Numbered from the stretch's first letter, positions 37,399-46,389 are shown. The stretch is DNA of 64,000 bases from Emticicia sp031378345 (GCA_031378345.1 JANNDY010000092.1:1-64000), one strand, 5' to 3'. Notes: generated by a model from the letters alone, not told the origin. Translations and numbers: made by a program.

Positions 37399-37458
37399 AT
37401 TGTTTCAAAGACTTTGTTTATTGTTGCATCAGACAAAAAAACTATGTCTATTGTTGCA
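37399..37458. repeat. Three ATTGTTkCA direct repeats
   Basis: ATTGTTTCA (37399), ATTGTTGCA (37420) and ATTGTTGCA (37450) occur in one orientation. The last two are part of 18-base units agreeing at 16 positions, 30 bases apart. They lie in the gap between two divergent-looking regulatory regions and could be binding sites. Confidence 0.55.
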
Positions 37459-37578
37459 AAAGCTATTTTTTATGCGAAATGGCAGAAGGAAATAACAAAA
37501 AATGTAGAGGAAATAGAATATTTGCCAACCACAAAAAAACGTGATTTGCAAAGTGGGTTTTAAGGAAAAAGCAAGAAA

Positions 37579-39504
37579 CTATTGCGTAACAAAAGCAGGA
37601 TTTAAAAGCCCTAATTTTTGCAAAATAGCATTGAAGCGAGGGTCATCATATAGAAAATCAAACAAAGGAGATACTTTCAAATAATTGGGCGAATCATTTT
37701 TTTCGGCAGCCAATTCGAGGTATTTCAAACAAAGATTTGTGTTGCCCAAGCCAGCATAAACGATGGCAAAATATTTATTATTATCTGGTATTGTTGGTAA
37801 GGTTTTGAGGTATAATTCCGCAGGTGCAGTCTGCCCTAATTTGGCTTGTGTAAAAGCAATAAGTGTTTCAAAATATACCCCTTTTGAGTATAACTTTTGG
37901 CATATTCTAAATTCACTCATGGCAGTTTCAAAGTTTTTACGTTTGATATAATAAAACGCCTTTGCATTATGAAACAAATAAGAGTCATTAAAAATGAGTT
38001 CCCCATCTTTGATGGCTTTTTCGGCAAGGTCAAACCTGCCTGCATAGGCACAACCGATAATATGCCCACCATAAATATTGTTGGCAAGGGGGTCTAACGA
38101 AACCGCTTTCGTACTAAATTTTATTGCTTCGTCCATTTGCCCAATTGAGCGAATGGTCAAGCTATACCAATAATTTATCTGGGCATCATTTGGGCTAAAT
38201 TTTAGAGCAATCTGAAACGTAGTAATGGCTTGTTCCCATTTATTTTGAGTTTTATATATAAACCCTAAAACAGCATAAGCTCTACCATTTTCTGCATCAA
38301 GTCGGATAGCTGTCAGTGCATTTTTTTCAGACATTTTATAGGCAGATTCTACATCCATCAGCTGGTCTTCACCCATTATATAATAAGCAACCGCTTTATT
38401 CGTAAAAGCGTCTGCAAAGTTTGGGTCAAGCTCAATTGCCTTACTAAATTTCACTAAACTTGCTTCAACTTTCTCTTTGATACGGGTTTGTAATAGCTGA
38501 TTTCCTTGCAAATATTCATTATAAGCTACTAAATTTTTTGTCGGAATTTTGTCTAATTTGTCAGTAAGACTATTGCTTAATTTTTGATGTAATTCGGTAG
38601 CTACTTCTTTGGCTACTTTGCTCATGTAGCTAAATACATCTTTGGCATCCCCGTCATAGGTTTTTGTCCAAATTACTCTATCTTCTTTGGCATTGGTCAA
38701 GCCAACTGTAATTCTAATTTTCTTGTCAATTTGTAGCACAGAACCTTCCAATATATATTTTACATGGAGTTCGCTTGCAATTTGAGCAATTGGTTTCTTT
38801 GTATCTCTAAAAAGCATAGAAGATGTTTTAGAAATTACTTTTAGGTTTTCTAATAGTGAAAGTGAGCCATGAATTTGTTCCATTACGCCATCACAGAAAA
38901 AGGAATTATCGGGTAGCCCCAGATTTTTGAAAGGTAATATTGCCAAAGAGTTTTCTGAAATTTCGTTCAAATCATTATTTGTTTGGACAATATTTTCTTT
39001 TTGGGAGGGTGGAAAAAAATAAAGAGTTATTCCAATAAGCATTATTAATGCCAAAAGTGCGTACCAAAGAAAGTTCGATTTAGGCTTTGATGCAATAAAA
39101 GATTGATTTTTGGACAAAGCAAGTTCATCAAAAACGAGTGAGATTTCGTCGAAAGGTGCTTCGATAAACTCTTGGCTTTGCTTTCTAAAATCAGTAGGAC
39201 TTACATTAAATTCCTTAATAAAATATTTGCTAAAATTGGTGGGATTGGTAATGCCAACAGCATCGGCAATCTCCGAAATGCGTAATTTTGTAGTAGAAAG
39301 TAAGGTTTTCGCTTTTTCTAATCTTCTTTTTCGGATGTATAGAGTGATAGAAAGTTGGGTTTGTTCTATCAAAATTCGGTGTAATTGTGAGCGACTAAGT
39401 CCTAATTCATGGCAGATTGTATCAGTTGAAAAAGCTGAGTTTTCTAAATTATCATCAATAAATAAGTCTAATTTTTCTATTATGGGCTTTTCGGGTTGAG
39501 GCAT
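37579..39504 (-). CDS. AraC-type regulator with membrane, TolB-like and TPR domains
   Basis: Protein of 641 residues. An AraC helix-turn-helix pair is at the N-terminus (about 10-110; ICHELGLSRSQLHRIL, ISEIADAVGITNPTNFSKYF). A membrane segment follows (about 147-166), then an external domain (about 183-310; LAILPFKNLG, VKYILEGSVLQIDKKIRI) like that in adenylate-cyclase/TolB-type regulators, then several TPR repeats (about 340-600). It probably senses something outside the cell and binds DNA through the cytoplasmic part, a one-protein signalling design known in Bacteroidota. Confidence 0.88.
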   Translation of the reverse strand: MPQPEKPIIEKLDLFIDDNLENSAFSTDTICHELGLSRSQLHRILIEQTQLSITLYIRKRRLEKAKTLLSTTKLRISEIADAVGITNPTNFSKYFIKEFNVSPTDFRKQSQEFIEAPFDEISLVFDELALSKNQSFIASKPKSNFLWYALLALIMLIGITLYFFPPSQKENIVQTNNDLNEISENSLAILPFKNLGLPDNSFFCDGVMEQIHGSLSLLENLKVISKTSSMLFRDTKKPIAQIASELHVKYILEGSVLQIDKKIRITVGLTNAKEDRVIWTKTYDGDAKDVFSYMSKVAKEVATELHQKLSNSLTDKLDKIPTKNLVAYNEYLQGNQLLQTRIKEKVEASLVKFSKAIELDPNFADAFTNKAVAYYIMGEDQLMDVESAYKMSEKNALTAIRLDAENGRAYAVLGFIYKTQNKWEQAITTFQIALKFSPNDAQINYWYSLTIRSIGQMDEAIKFSTKAVSLDPLANNIYGGHIIGCAYAGRFDLAEKAIKDGELIFNDSYLFHNAKAFYYIKRKNFETAMSEFRICQKLYSKGVYFETLIAFTQAKLGQTAPAELYLKTLPTIPDNNKYFAIVYAGLGNTNLCLKYLELAAEKNDSPNYLKVSPLFDFLYDDPRFNAILQKLGLLNPAFVTQ

Positions 39505-39551
39505 CTTTTGCTTTCATTTCAATCAGTGGATCGCCAAGGGCTTTTTTAATT

Positions 39552-39710
39552 AGAGGTTGTTTAAGTTTTTTTTTGATGATAAAAAATGATACATTTTTGA
39601 CATAATCAAGATAAAAAAAGTGAAATTTTGCGAGCAAAATGAGCGTTTTTTAACGAAGATAATGTTAAAAAGGTGCATTTTTAGTCCAAATAAAAGCTTA
39701 AACAACTTCT
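39552..39710. repeat. MITE-like 159-bp element, copy 2
   Basis: End repeats AGAGGTTGTTTAAG and CTTAAACAACTTCT (13 of 14 paired) continue as imperfect arms of about 55 bases. The core hairpin ATTTTGC-GA-GCAAAAT at about 39624-39640 differs from copy 1 by a swapped base pair. No ORF. It lies between the permease gene and the AraC-type gene. Confidence 0.82.
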
Positions 39711-39741
39711 TGGATGCAAATTACAAGTTTCTAAACAAGTT

Positions 39742-41043
39742 CTAAGACTTTTCTGTAAATCTTTTTCCTAAATAAATCGCCGAAAGCAGAGCAATAAATA
39801 ACGAAATGCCTATAATTTCATTGGTTTTTAGCTGAAAAAGAAACCATAAAATTGTAATCGTTGCTAAAATCGGAATCACCAAACCATAAGGGATTTTAAA
39901 CTTTGCAGGGTTTTCAGCATCTTCCTTTAGCCTAAATCTTATCGTTGCAAAAATCACGCCCAAGTGCATCAAAAGCATTGAGGCAGTTGCCAAAACAGCC
40001 AATTGCTTGAATCCACCCGAAACTGCAACCACAAAAGCTATTATTGAAAAAGTAATGATTGCCCAATGTGGCGTAGCGTATTTTGGATGAACTTTCGATA
40101 AAAATTTAGGCAAAGTACCATCATTTGCTCCAGCAAACATCACTCTTGGAAATACTAAAATGATAGAATTGAACGAACTAAAAATCGAGAGTACAGCACA
40201 AAAAATAATGAGTGAAGCACCAGTTTTACCAAAAATATTTTCAGCAACTGCTGCCAATGGAGCTTCTTTATGATTGACCAAATCTGCTCCCAAAACTCCC
40301 TGCGAAACCAACTGAATCAAACAATAAAAAACAACAATAGTAAAGACTCCAATCAATAATCCAAAGGGTGCAGTTCGATTGGGGTTTTTCATTTCGCCAC
40401 TAATATTTAGTGCCATTTCGCCACCTGTAAATGCAAAAAATAAGATTAATGATGCTTCGCCAAGCTTTTCAAAACTTGGAAATTTGCCCCACTGAAGGTT
40501 TTCGATTTTTAAATAAAAAAGACCAAAAATAATGATAACTATCAAAGGAATGATTTTGATAAAAGTCAGGGTTTTGACAACCTTCATGCCACTTTTTACG
40601 CCCATAATATTGAAAAATGTGCCAAAAATCAATAAAAAAAAGAAAAAAACTGACCTAAAAAGTGTATTTGCAAAAATTGGAAATGGCACAGAAAGCATAT
40701 CTGCAATGCCATTTACAAATGCCGCCGCAACGAAAATGCCCGCCCCAAACCAAGAAATTGTATTGATAAGAAAACCAAAATAACTTCCAAATGCTTTTTC
40801 AACATAAGTATATGCACCGCCAGAAGACGAGAATCGGCTGCTCATTTCAGCATAGCAAAGTGCTTCTATCAAAAACACAAAACCACAGAGGAAATAAGCA
40901 TAAAAGCTACCATTGCCCAATATTCCAGCGATCAGTGCGGGCAATAAAAATATGCCACTTGCAATGGTTATATTGACAACATTAGTGGCAACATCCATTA
41001 TGCCAATTTCTCTTTTTAGACCTTCGTTTGGTTGGGGAGTCAT
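39742..41043 (-). CDS. APC-family amino acid permease
   Basis: Inner-membrane transporter of 433 residues with about 12 segments. Typical signs are NITIASGIFLLPALIAG in the first segment, ALCYAEMSSRFSSSGGAYTY, FAFTGGEMALNISGEMKNP in the sixth, and FSSFNSIILVFPRVMFA. It imports or exchanges amino acids or amines; the substrate is unknown. The CoA-transferase gene ends 40 bases upstream, so the two may share a transcript. Confidence 0.9.
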   Translation of the reverse strand: MTPQPNEGLKREIGIMDVATNVVNITIASGIFLLPALIAGILGNGSFYAYFLCGFVFLIEALCYAEMSSRFSSSGGAYTYVEKAFGSYFGFLINTISWFGAGIFVAAAFVNGIADMLSVPFPIFANTLFRSVFFFFLLIFGTFFNIMGVKSGMKVVKTLTFIKIIPLIVIIIFGLFYLKIENLQWGKFPSFEKLGEASLILFFAFTGGEMALNISGEMKNPNRTAPFGLLIGVFTIVVFYCLIQLVSQGVLGADLVNHKEAPLAAVAENIFGKTGASLIIFCAVLSIFSSFNSIILVFPRVMFAGANDGTLPKFLSKVHPKYATPHWAIITFSIIAFVVAVSGGFKQLAVLATASMLLMHLGVIFATIRFRLKEDAENPAKFKIPYGLVIPILATITILWFLFQLKTNEIIGISLFIALLSAIYLGKRFTEKS

Positions 41044-41082
41044 ATTTCGGGGAGTTATTTACAAATAAAGCAACAATTTAAA

Positions 41083-42519
41083 TTAAAAAAAACTCATCTC
41101 CTTCACATCATCAGCAATAATCAATTTTCCCTCAGTAGCTTTCTGAACATCCTCAATAGAAATACCTGGGGCAGTTTCTAATAATTTAAAACCACCTTCA
41201 GGAAGTATTTCCAAAACTGCCAATTCGGTAACAATCTTTTTCACGCAACGCAAGCCTGTGATGGGCAAACTGCAAGTTTTCAATAATTTTGATTCACCAG
41301 CTTTATTGACGTGCTGCATGGCAACAATAATATTTTCGGCAGACGCTACCAAATCCATCGCACCGCCCATGCCTTTTACCATCTTCCCGGGAATCTTCCA
41401 ATTGGCAATGTCGCCATTTTCAGAGACTTCCATCGCTCCCAAAATCGTTAAATCAACATGACCGCCACGAATCATAGCGAAACTTTCGGCAGAGTTAAAC
41501 AAAGCCGAGCCAGCCGCCATCGTAACGGTCTGTTTTCCTGCATTGATAAGGTCGGCATCAACATTTTCTTCGGTAGGAAATGGGCCGATACCCAATAAAC
41601 CATTTTCAGATTGCAACACTACATTAATGTCTTCGGGAATATAATTTGCGACCAAAGTTGGAATCCCAATGCCAAGATTTACATAATAACCATCTTTTAA
41701 TTCTTGGGCTATTCGCTGGGCGATTTGGTTTTTGTTTAACCCAACCCCCAACCCCTCCCCAGTAGAGAGGGGAGTTTTAGCACCATCTTTTTTAGCCCCC
41801 TCACTATTGGGGAGGGTCGGGGAGGGGTGACTTATCGTCCTCTGTTCAATTCTTTTTTCATAAGCCTTTCCTTGAAAAATTCTTTGAACATAAATCCCTG
41901 GCGTATGAATTTGGGCGGGGTCGAGGCTGCCTGCTGGAACTAATTCTTCTACTTCGGCAATTGTGATTTTTCCTGCTGCTGCCATCATCGGACTGAAATT
42001 TTGGGCAGTTCCTTTAAAAATCAAATTGCCTTGTGTGTCGCCTTTCCATGCTTTTATGATAGCAAAATCGGCTTTTAACCAACTTTCACGCACATATTTT
42101 TTGCCATCAAATTCTTCAATTTCTTTGCCTTCTGCTACTTCTGTACCTACTCCTGCGGGCGTATAAAAGGCAGGAATTCCTGCACCACCTGCTCTTATTC
42201 TCTCGGCAAGTGTGCCTTGTGGCGTGAGTTCAACCTCTAATTCACCTGACAATAATTGTCGTTCAAATTCTTTATTTTCACCAACATAAGACGAAATCAT
42301 TTTTCGGACTTGGCGAGTTTTAAGCATCAAACCAATGCCAAAATCATCAACTCCTGCATTGTTGGAGATACAAGTTAAGCCTTTTACTCCTTTGCGTAAA
42401 AGTGCCGAAATTGAGTTTTCAGGAATACCACACAAGCCAAATCCTCCCAGCATAAGCGTTGCTCCATCTGGAATATCTGCCACCGCTTCATCTGCTCCTG
42501 TAATTACTTTATTTATCAT
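41083..42519 (-). CDS. 3-oxoacid CoA-transferase, fused A and B subunits
   Basis: Transfers CoA between succinyl-CoA and a 3-oxoacid, as in ketone-body use. The A part (1-229) has LGGFGLCGIPENSI and SNNAGVDDFG. The B part (about 263-478) starts NQIAQRIAQELKDGYYVNLGIGIPT and carries the catalytic E305 in QSENGLLGIG. Bacteria usually encode the two as separate genes, scoA and scoB. Here residues about 230-260 (SHPSPTLPNSEG, TPLSTGEGLGVG) are translated from a palindromic repeat that joins both into one 478-residue ORF. Both halves look complete, so the enzyme may still work with this linker. Confidence 0.93.
   Translation of the reverse strand: MINKVITGADEAVADIPDGATLMLGGFGLCGIPENSISALLRKGVKGLTCISNNAGVDDFGIGLMLKTRQVRKMISSYVGENKEFERQLLSGELEVELTPQGTLAERIRAGGAGIPAFYTPAGVGTEVAEGKEIEEFDGKKYVRESWLKADFAIIKAWKGDTQGNLIFKGTAQNFSPMMAAAGKITIAEVEELVPAGSLDPAQIHTPGIYVQRIFQGKAYEKRIEQRTISHPSPTLPNSEGAKKDGAKTPLSTGEGLGVGLNKNQIAQRIAQELKDGYYVNLGIGIPTLVANYIPEDINVVLQSENGLLGIGPFPTEENVDADLINAGKQTVTMAAGSALFNSAESFAMIRGGHVDLTILGAMEVSENGDIANWKIPGKMVKGMGGAMDLVASAENIIVAMQHVNKAGESKLLKTCSLPITGLRCVKKIVTELAVLEILPEGGFKLLETAPGISIEDVQKATEGKLIIADDVKEMSFF
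41739..41831. repeat. C-rich/G-rich palindromic element fusing scoA and scoB
   Basis: C-rich arm (41739-41760) with hairpin CTCCCC...GGGGAG, a short spacer, then a G-rich arm (41795-41831). About 93 bp, i.e. 31 codons, open in the frame of the host. Same design as 23075-23163. Confidence 0.9.
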
Positions 42520-42634
42520 TTTCGATTAATATTTTGTTTTAGAAAAGAATATTTTTGATTTAAAGTATTGATTATAAGTGTTTTAAATTTATTTTGAATA
42601 GGGGAAATTCATAATTCTGAACTCCGAACTCATT

Positions 42635-43279
42635 TCAGTGTTCATGGCATTCACAAGAATGAGTTCCTGCTGCTTTTTCGAGAGCTTCTTTACCCTCTTG
42701 GTACGAAAACCATGCAATGCCCAAAGCACCTAAAACATCGGCATAGAGGAAACCTGTCAGATAATAAATTAGGCTCGCTCCTAAAAGCACAAGCGACATG
42801 TACATACAAACTTTTGCACAATTGGCATCGGCAATAATGGCATCTGATTTTAGGGCTTTGCCCATTTTTACTTTTTCCCGAATCAGCCAATACATGATAC
42901 CGATAGAAATGCTGGCAATGATAACACCTGCCAATGTATTTTGTGGTTTATGTTGCTCAACAACGCTTATGATTGCTCCAATAATCAATATTCCGACCAA
43001 GGCATATAAGCACCAACCAGTAATGCGTAAAGCGGTTTTCTCGAAATCGGTTTGCGAACTATTGGGGTTTTGTCGAATTCGGGCTACCAATTGAATAATT
43101 CCTAAGCCTGAAATCATTTCGATGAAGCTATCTAAACCAAAACCAAAAAGAGAAAGCGTTTCGTCGGCTACGCCAAAATAAGTGCTTATTGCTCCTTCGA
43201 GCAAATTATAAACTACTGTAAAAATGCTAAGTGCAAATATATATTGGTAGAGTCGATTTTTTTCTATGCTAATATCCAT
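42635..43279 (-). CDS. CDF-like cation transporter
   Basis: Membrane protein of 214 residues from the ATG at 43279. The cation-diffusion-facilitator pattern is visible in NLLEGAISTYFG, FGFGLDSFIEMISG (the metal-binding aspartate region), and KSDAIIADANCAKVC. The end is rich in Cys and His (HSCECHEH). It lacks the usual long cytoplasmic domain. It is downstream of a TonB receptor, and a strong palindrome lies just ahead of its start, suggesting metal control. Metal identity is unknown. Confidence 0.85.
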   Translation of the reverse strand: MDISIEKNRLYQYIFALSIFTVVYNLLEGAISTYFGVADETLSLFGFGLDSFIEMISGLGIIQLVARIRQNPNSSQTDFEKTALRITGWCLYALVGILIIGAIISVVEQHKPQNTLAGVIIASISIGIMYWLIREKVKMGKALKSDAIIADANCAKVCMYMSLVLLGASLIYYLTGFLYADVLGALGIAWFSYQEGKEALEKAAGTHSCECHEH

Positions 43280-43314
43280 AATGTATAATGTTTTTACAAA
43301 CTTACACAAAAAGT

Positions 43315-43381
43315 AAATGCAACAGGTAGTCAAAAAGCATTTATTTAGAATAATTCTAAATAATAAATCAATGTTGCATTT
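43315..43381. promoter_or_regulatory. Probable operator palindromes ahead of the CDF gene
   Basis: A perfect 23-base palindrome (11+1+11, centre 43352, core TTTAGAATAATTCTAAA) lies at 43341-43363. A second dyad TGTTGCA-TT-TGCAACA is at 43372-43387, and its 10-base half TGTTGCATTT is complementary to 43315-43324. The first motif resembles DtxR/MntR- or Fur-type boxes; the second resembles a Zur-like dyad. Both labels are tentative. Confidence 0.65.
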
Positions 43382-43408
43382 GCAACAAACATACAGAAGG
43401 GAATATTT

Positions 43409-45619
43409 TCAGAAAAAATTCCACCTGACACCCAAAAATCCTCTGATGCCTTGCATAGGAGCGTAGTTGTAACTTGGGTCGAATTGCTCGCTAAATGGAG
43501 CTTCGGGCTTGAAAATAGGACTTTTTGGAAGGAAATTGCTTAGGTTTTTGATTCCACCATAAATTTGCAAACCGTTGTTAAGCCTTCTGGTTGCTTGAAT
43601 ATTATGAATGCCAAACCAAGGCGAATATTCAGGACGAGTGTCGCCATAAGCTCGCACTACGGGCAGTCGCATGGGGCTGTATAAATTACCAGTGAGGTCA
43701 AATGTGAGTTGAAGTTTTGCCAAAGTATAACTTATGGCATAGTTTCCAGTAAAATGTGGTGTTTGGATTTGGGTAACTTTTACTTCATTTTCTTGGCGAT
43801 AAACATCCATTAAAGTTGCTCCTGCAAATATTTTTAGGCTTGAAATAAAAGCAAATTCAGCATTAAGAGCCACACCTTTGGATATGCCGTAGCCTTTGAG
43901 ATTATCGAAGACAATTAACTCAGGATTTTGGTCATAATCAGCAATGATTTTATTAGAAAAATATGTATAAAAACCATTGAGTTGAATATTTCCATAACCT
44001 CGTTCAAATGAAAAAAACTTCTGATAATCAAGGTTTGCATTATAGGAGCGTTCAGGCTTTAAGTCATTCATTATCAATACTTTACGCGAGCCAGTTAGTG
44101 CAGCGTGGTCTTCTGAAAATAAGTTTACAACTCGATAACCATTGCCCAAACTTAGGCGAAAAATATTGTTTTTATTTGGTGAAAATTTCCAGTTTAATCG
44201 TGGTGAAGCAATGCCACCGTGTTTGGAATTATAGTCATAACGAATGCCGAGTAAAACCTTGTTTTTGGCATTTATAGTTATTTCATCTTGGGTAAAAATA
44301 CCTGGCAACCAAACCAAATCAGGTGTATTTTCAGTGTCCGATTTTTGCGTTATGGGTGTATTGTCGTCATAAAAAGTATTGCGAAATGTAAGCCCCAAAA
44401 GTGCATCATGATGGGTGCTTAATTTCTTGTCCCAAAGTAACTGACCAAAGCCAATTCGTTGGGTGGCAAGGTAAGGTGTTATGCCATAAAACGAATTTTG
44501 TTGGTGCTGATTGAACGAAAAATTAAGCGTAATCTTCTGCTTATCAATAGGTAATTGATAACTACCCAACATTTCCCAACGTTTGGTATAAATAGACTCG
44601 CCGTAAACTTCTGCACCACCACGATTGCTTTTTTGCCATTGCATTTCACCACCAAAACGGTCTTCATACACATAACGTGCTGCCAAATTGAAAACCCGAT
44701 TTTTTTGTCGTTCAAAAGACCATTTATTGAATAACGAAACTCGGTTTTGAAGCGTAATGTCTGTAAAATTATCATTATTGATGTCCCATCGCTTGCCAAA
44801 AACGAAGTAATTTCCCGAGAAAAGTACATTTGCTTTGCCGAATTTAGCTTTTGCACTAGCATCAAAATTATTTTCCAAATAACTGGTTGTATTCCAATCA
44901 AAGTTGAATTTGGGAGCTTTTGCAGGGTTTTTCGTAATGACATTTATCAATCCGCCAACAGCTTCTGAGCCATAAAGCGTAGATGCAGGTCCTTTCATTA
45001 CTTCGATACGTTCGACCATCGAATTTGGAATTCCACTTAAGCCATAGACCGTTGAGAGGGCAGAAACAATGGGCATTCCGTCAATTAGCACCAAAGTATA
45101 TGGCCCTTCCATGCCGTTAATGTGAATATCACCAGTGTTGCAAACATTGCAATTGAGTTGCGGACGCACGCCATTAACCATTGAAAGTGCATCAAAAAGG
45201 CTCGGAGTTGGGTTTTTTCTAAAAAAAGTAGGGTTTAAAATCTGGATAGAAGCAGGCGATTCATTGATTGTTGTTTCTTTCATCGTCCCTGTTACTACAA
45301 CTTCGTTAAGTTGGGCATTTTCTTCTTCAATTTCGATGTTTAAGTTATTCGTTTTATCAGGAAATATATTGATAATCAATTGCTTATTTTTATAACCAAT
45401 ACTCGAAACCTGAACCGTTTGCTTGCCATTCGGTGCATTTTTTATAATAAATTTTCCATTTTCATCTGCTTGCGTACCGATTTTTGTTGTCAAAATTGTG
45501 ATACTTGCAAAGCTCACGGCTTTGTCTTTGCAGGTAATGATGCCCTGTATTTCGCCAGCTTTCGCTGTAAAAAAACTTAATAGACTGATTATAAGCGACT
45601 TAGTAAATATATGTTTCAT
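43409..45619 (-). CDS. TonB-dependent receptor, probable metal or siderophore uptake
   Basis: Outer-membrane receptor of 736 residues: signal peptide (1-21), carboxypeptidase-like domain (about 23-100), plug (about 115-235; NEVVVTGTMKE, NGMEGPYTLVLIDGMP, MVERIEVMKGPASTLYGSEAVGG), and barrel ending in GVRWNFF. The plug contains LNCNVCNTGDI, two cysteines also seen in receptors near metal genes. A DtxR/Fur-like box lies upstream and a CDF transporter downstream, so a metal substrate is likely, but this is inference. Confidence 0.92.
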   Translation of the reverse strand: MKHIFTKSLIISLLSFFTAKAGEIQGIITCKDKAVSFASITILTTKIGTQADENGKFIIKNAPNGKQTVQVSSIGYKNKQLIINIFPDKTNNLNIEIEEENAQLNEVVVTGTMKETTINESPASIQILNPTFFRKNPTPSLFDALSMVNGVRPQLNCNVCNTGDIHINGMEGPYTLVLIDGMPIVSALSTVYGLSGIPNSMVERIEVMKGPASTLYGSEAVGGLINVITKNPAKAPKFNFDWNTTSYLENNFDASAKAKFGKANVLFSGNYFVFGKRWDINNDNFTDITLQNRVSLFNKWSFERQKNRVFNLAARYVYEDRFGGEMQWQKSNRGGAEVYGESIYTKRWEMLGSYQLPIDKQKITLNFSFNQHQQNSFYGITPYLATQRIGFGQLLWDKKLSTHHDALLGLTFRNTFYDDNTPITQKSDTENTPDLVWLPGIFTQDEITINAKNKVLLGIRYDYNSKHGGIASPRLNWKFSPNKNNIFRLSLGNGYRVVNLFSEDHAALTGSRKVLIMNDLKPERSYNANLDYQKFFSFERGYGNIQLNGFYTYFSNKIIADYDQNPELIVFDNLKGYGISKGVALNAEFAFISSLKIFAGATLMDVYRQENEVKVTQIQTPHFTGNYAISYTLAKLQLTFDLTGNLYSPMRLPVVRAYGDTRPEYSPWFGIHNIQATRRLNNGLQIYGGIKNLSNFLPKSPIFKPEAPFSEQFDPSYNYAPMQGIRGFLGVRWNFF

Positions 45620-45670
45620 GCTAATTTAATTTTCTGACACAAAGTTTGATGAATAAAATTTAATTTCAAA

Positions 45671-45703
45671 ATTATTCTAAATATATTTTTAGATTAGCCT
45701 AAA
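45671..45703. promoter_or_regulatory. Probable metal-regulator box ahead of the TonB receptor
   Basis: TTTAGATTAGCCTAAA at 45688-45703 resembles DtxR/IdeR/MntR-type boxes. ATTATTCTAAATA at 45671-45683 equals a half-site of the palindrome at 43341-43363. They lie 52-84 bases upstream of the receptor start, between it and a divergent gene. Confidence 0.55.
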
Positions 45704-45764
45704 TTTTGTTAAAAATGTTTGGCATATACTTTGTATAAATTTTATTACTAATCTTTCAAAATTC

Positions 45765-46331
45765 ATGGCGAACTGGAATTTCGCCCCACAGAAAATGGCA
45801 AATATAATCCTTGGAATTGGCTCACGTGTAAAACACTCAGAATATGGTGTTGGAGTCGTAATCAACTTTAAATCAGATGTTTACGTCATTACTTTCGTAG
45901 AAATTGGTACGAAAAATATCAAAATTGATTTTCCTTTTGAAGTGCTGGAAGCAGTCGAACCTTCGCACGATATGGTGAGTTTGTTTGATGTAGAAAGAAA
46001 CTTGTCGAAGATTCTGCAACGTTGGATGGACGCTACCGAAATTGTTCCGTTGGGCGACCGTTGGAAAGGAGGGAAGATGATTTTGCAGCCAGGTCGTAGA
46101 GATTTACAGTCGAAAGAGATTCCGATTGATGCGTTTTTTCATAAAATCGTAATGATGCGAGATAGATTGCGAGTGCTTGAACAGCGTGTAAACGCCAGCA
46201 ATATCGAAGACGAAGAAAAAGTAAATATTCAGCAATATATCACTCGTTGCTATGGCTCAATGACAACCTTCAATATTTTGTTCAAAGAACCACAGCACCA
46301 GTTTTCGGGAGAAAAATTGACGGAAGCGTAA
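45765..46331 (+). CDS. Conserved-looking protein with KOW/CarD-like N-terminus
   Basis: Protein of 188 residues with no signal peptide. The N-terminal part GIGSRVKHSEYGVGVVINF (about 17-35) resembles the start of CarD/TRCF-like or KOW-type beta domains that bind RNA polymerase or nucleic acid. The rest is helical, with FFHKIVMMRDRLRVLEQRVN. I do not recognise the full family. ATG at 45795 (MANIILG) is an alternative start. Divergent from the TonB receptor. Confidence 0.75.
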   Translation: MANWNFAPQKMANIILGIGSRVKHSEYGVGVVINFKSDVYVITFVEIGTKNIKIDFPFEVLEAVEPSHDMVSLFDVERNLSKILQRWMDATEIVPLGDRWKGGKMILQPGRRDLQSKEIPIDAFFHKIVMMRDRLRVLEQRVNASNIEDEEKVNIQQYITRCYGSMTTFNILFKEPQHQFSGEKLTEA

Positions 46332-46347
46332 GAGAATTATGAATTAT

Positions 46348-46384
46348 GAATTCGAGTCCTCGACTACGCTCGGACATCGAATTC
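46348..46384. repeat. CTCGGCTnnGCTCGG-type palindrome, copy 2
   Basis: Arms GAATTCGA and TCGAATTC enclose GTCCTCGACTACGCTCGGAC. The core equals copy 1 (reverse complement) at most positions. It lies between convergent genes and may end both transcripts. Confidence 0.75.
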
Positions 46385-46389
46385 GTAAC

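Noticed and set aside
37411..37458. Mini-CRISPR from two 18-base repeats
   Set aside because: Two imperfect copies only, with a short spacer and no cas genes.
37359..37544. Cysteine-rich 61-residue ORF
   Set aside because: It overlaps direct repeats and regulatory DNA, and shows no domain or plausible start signal.
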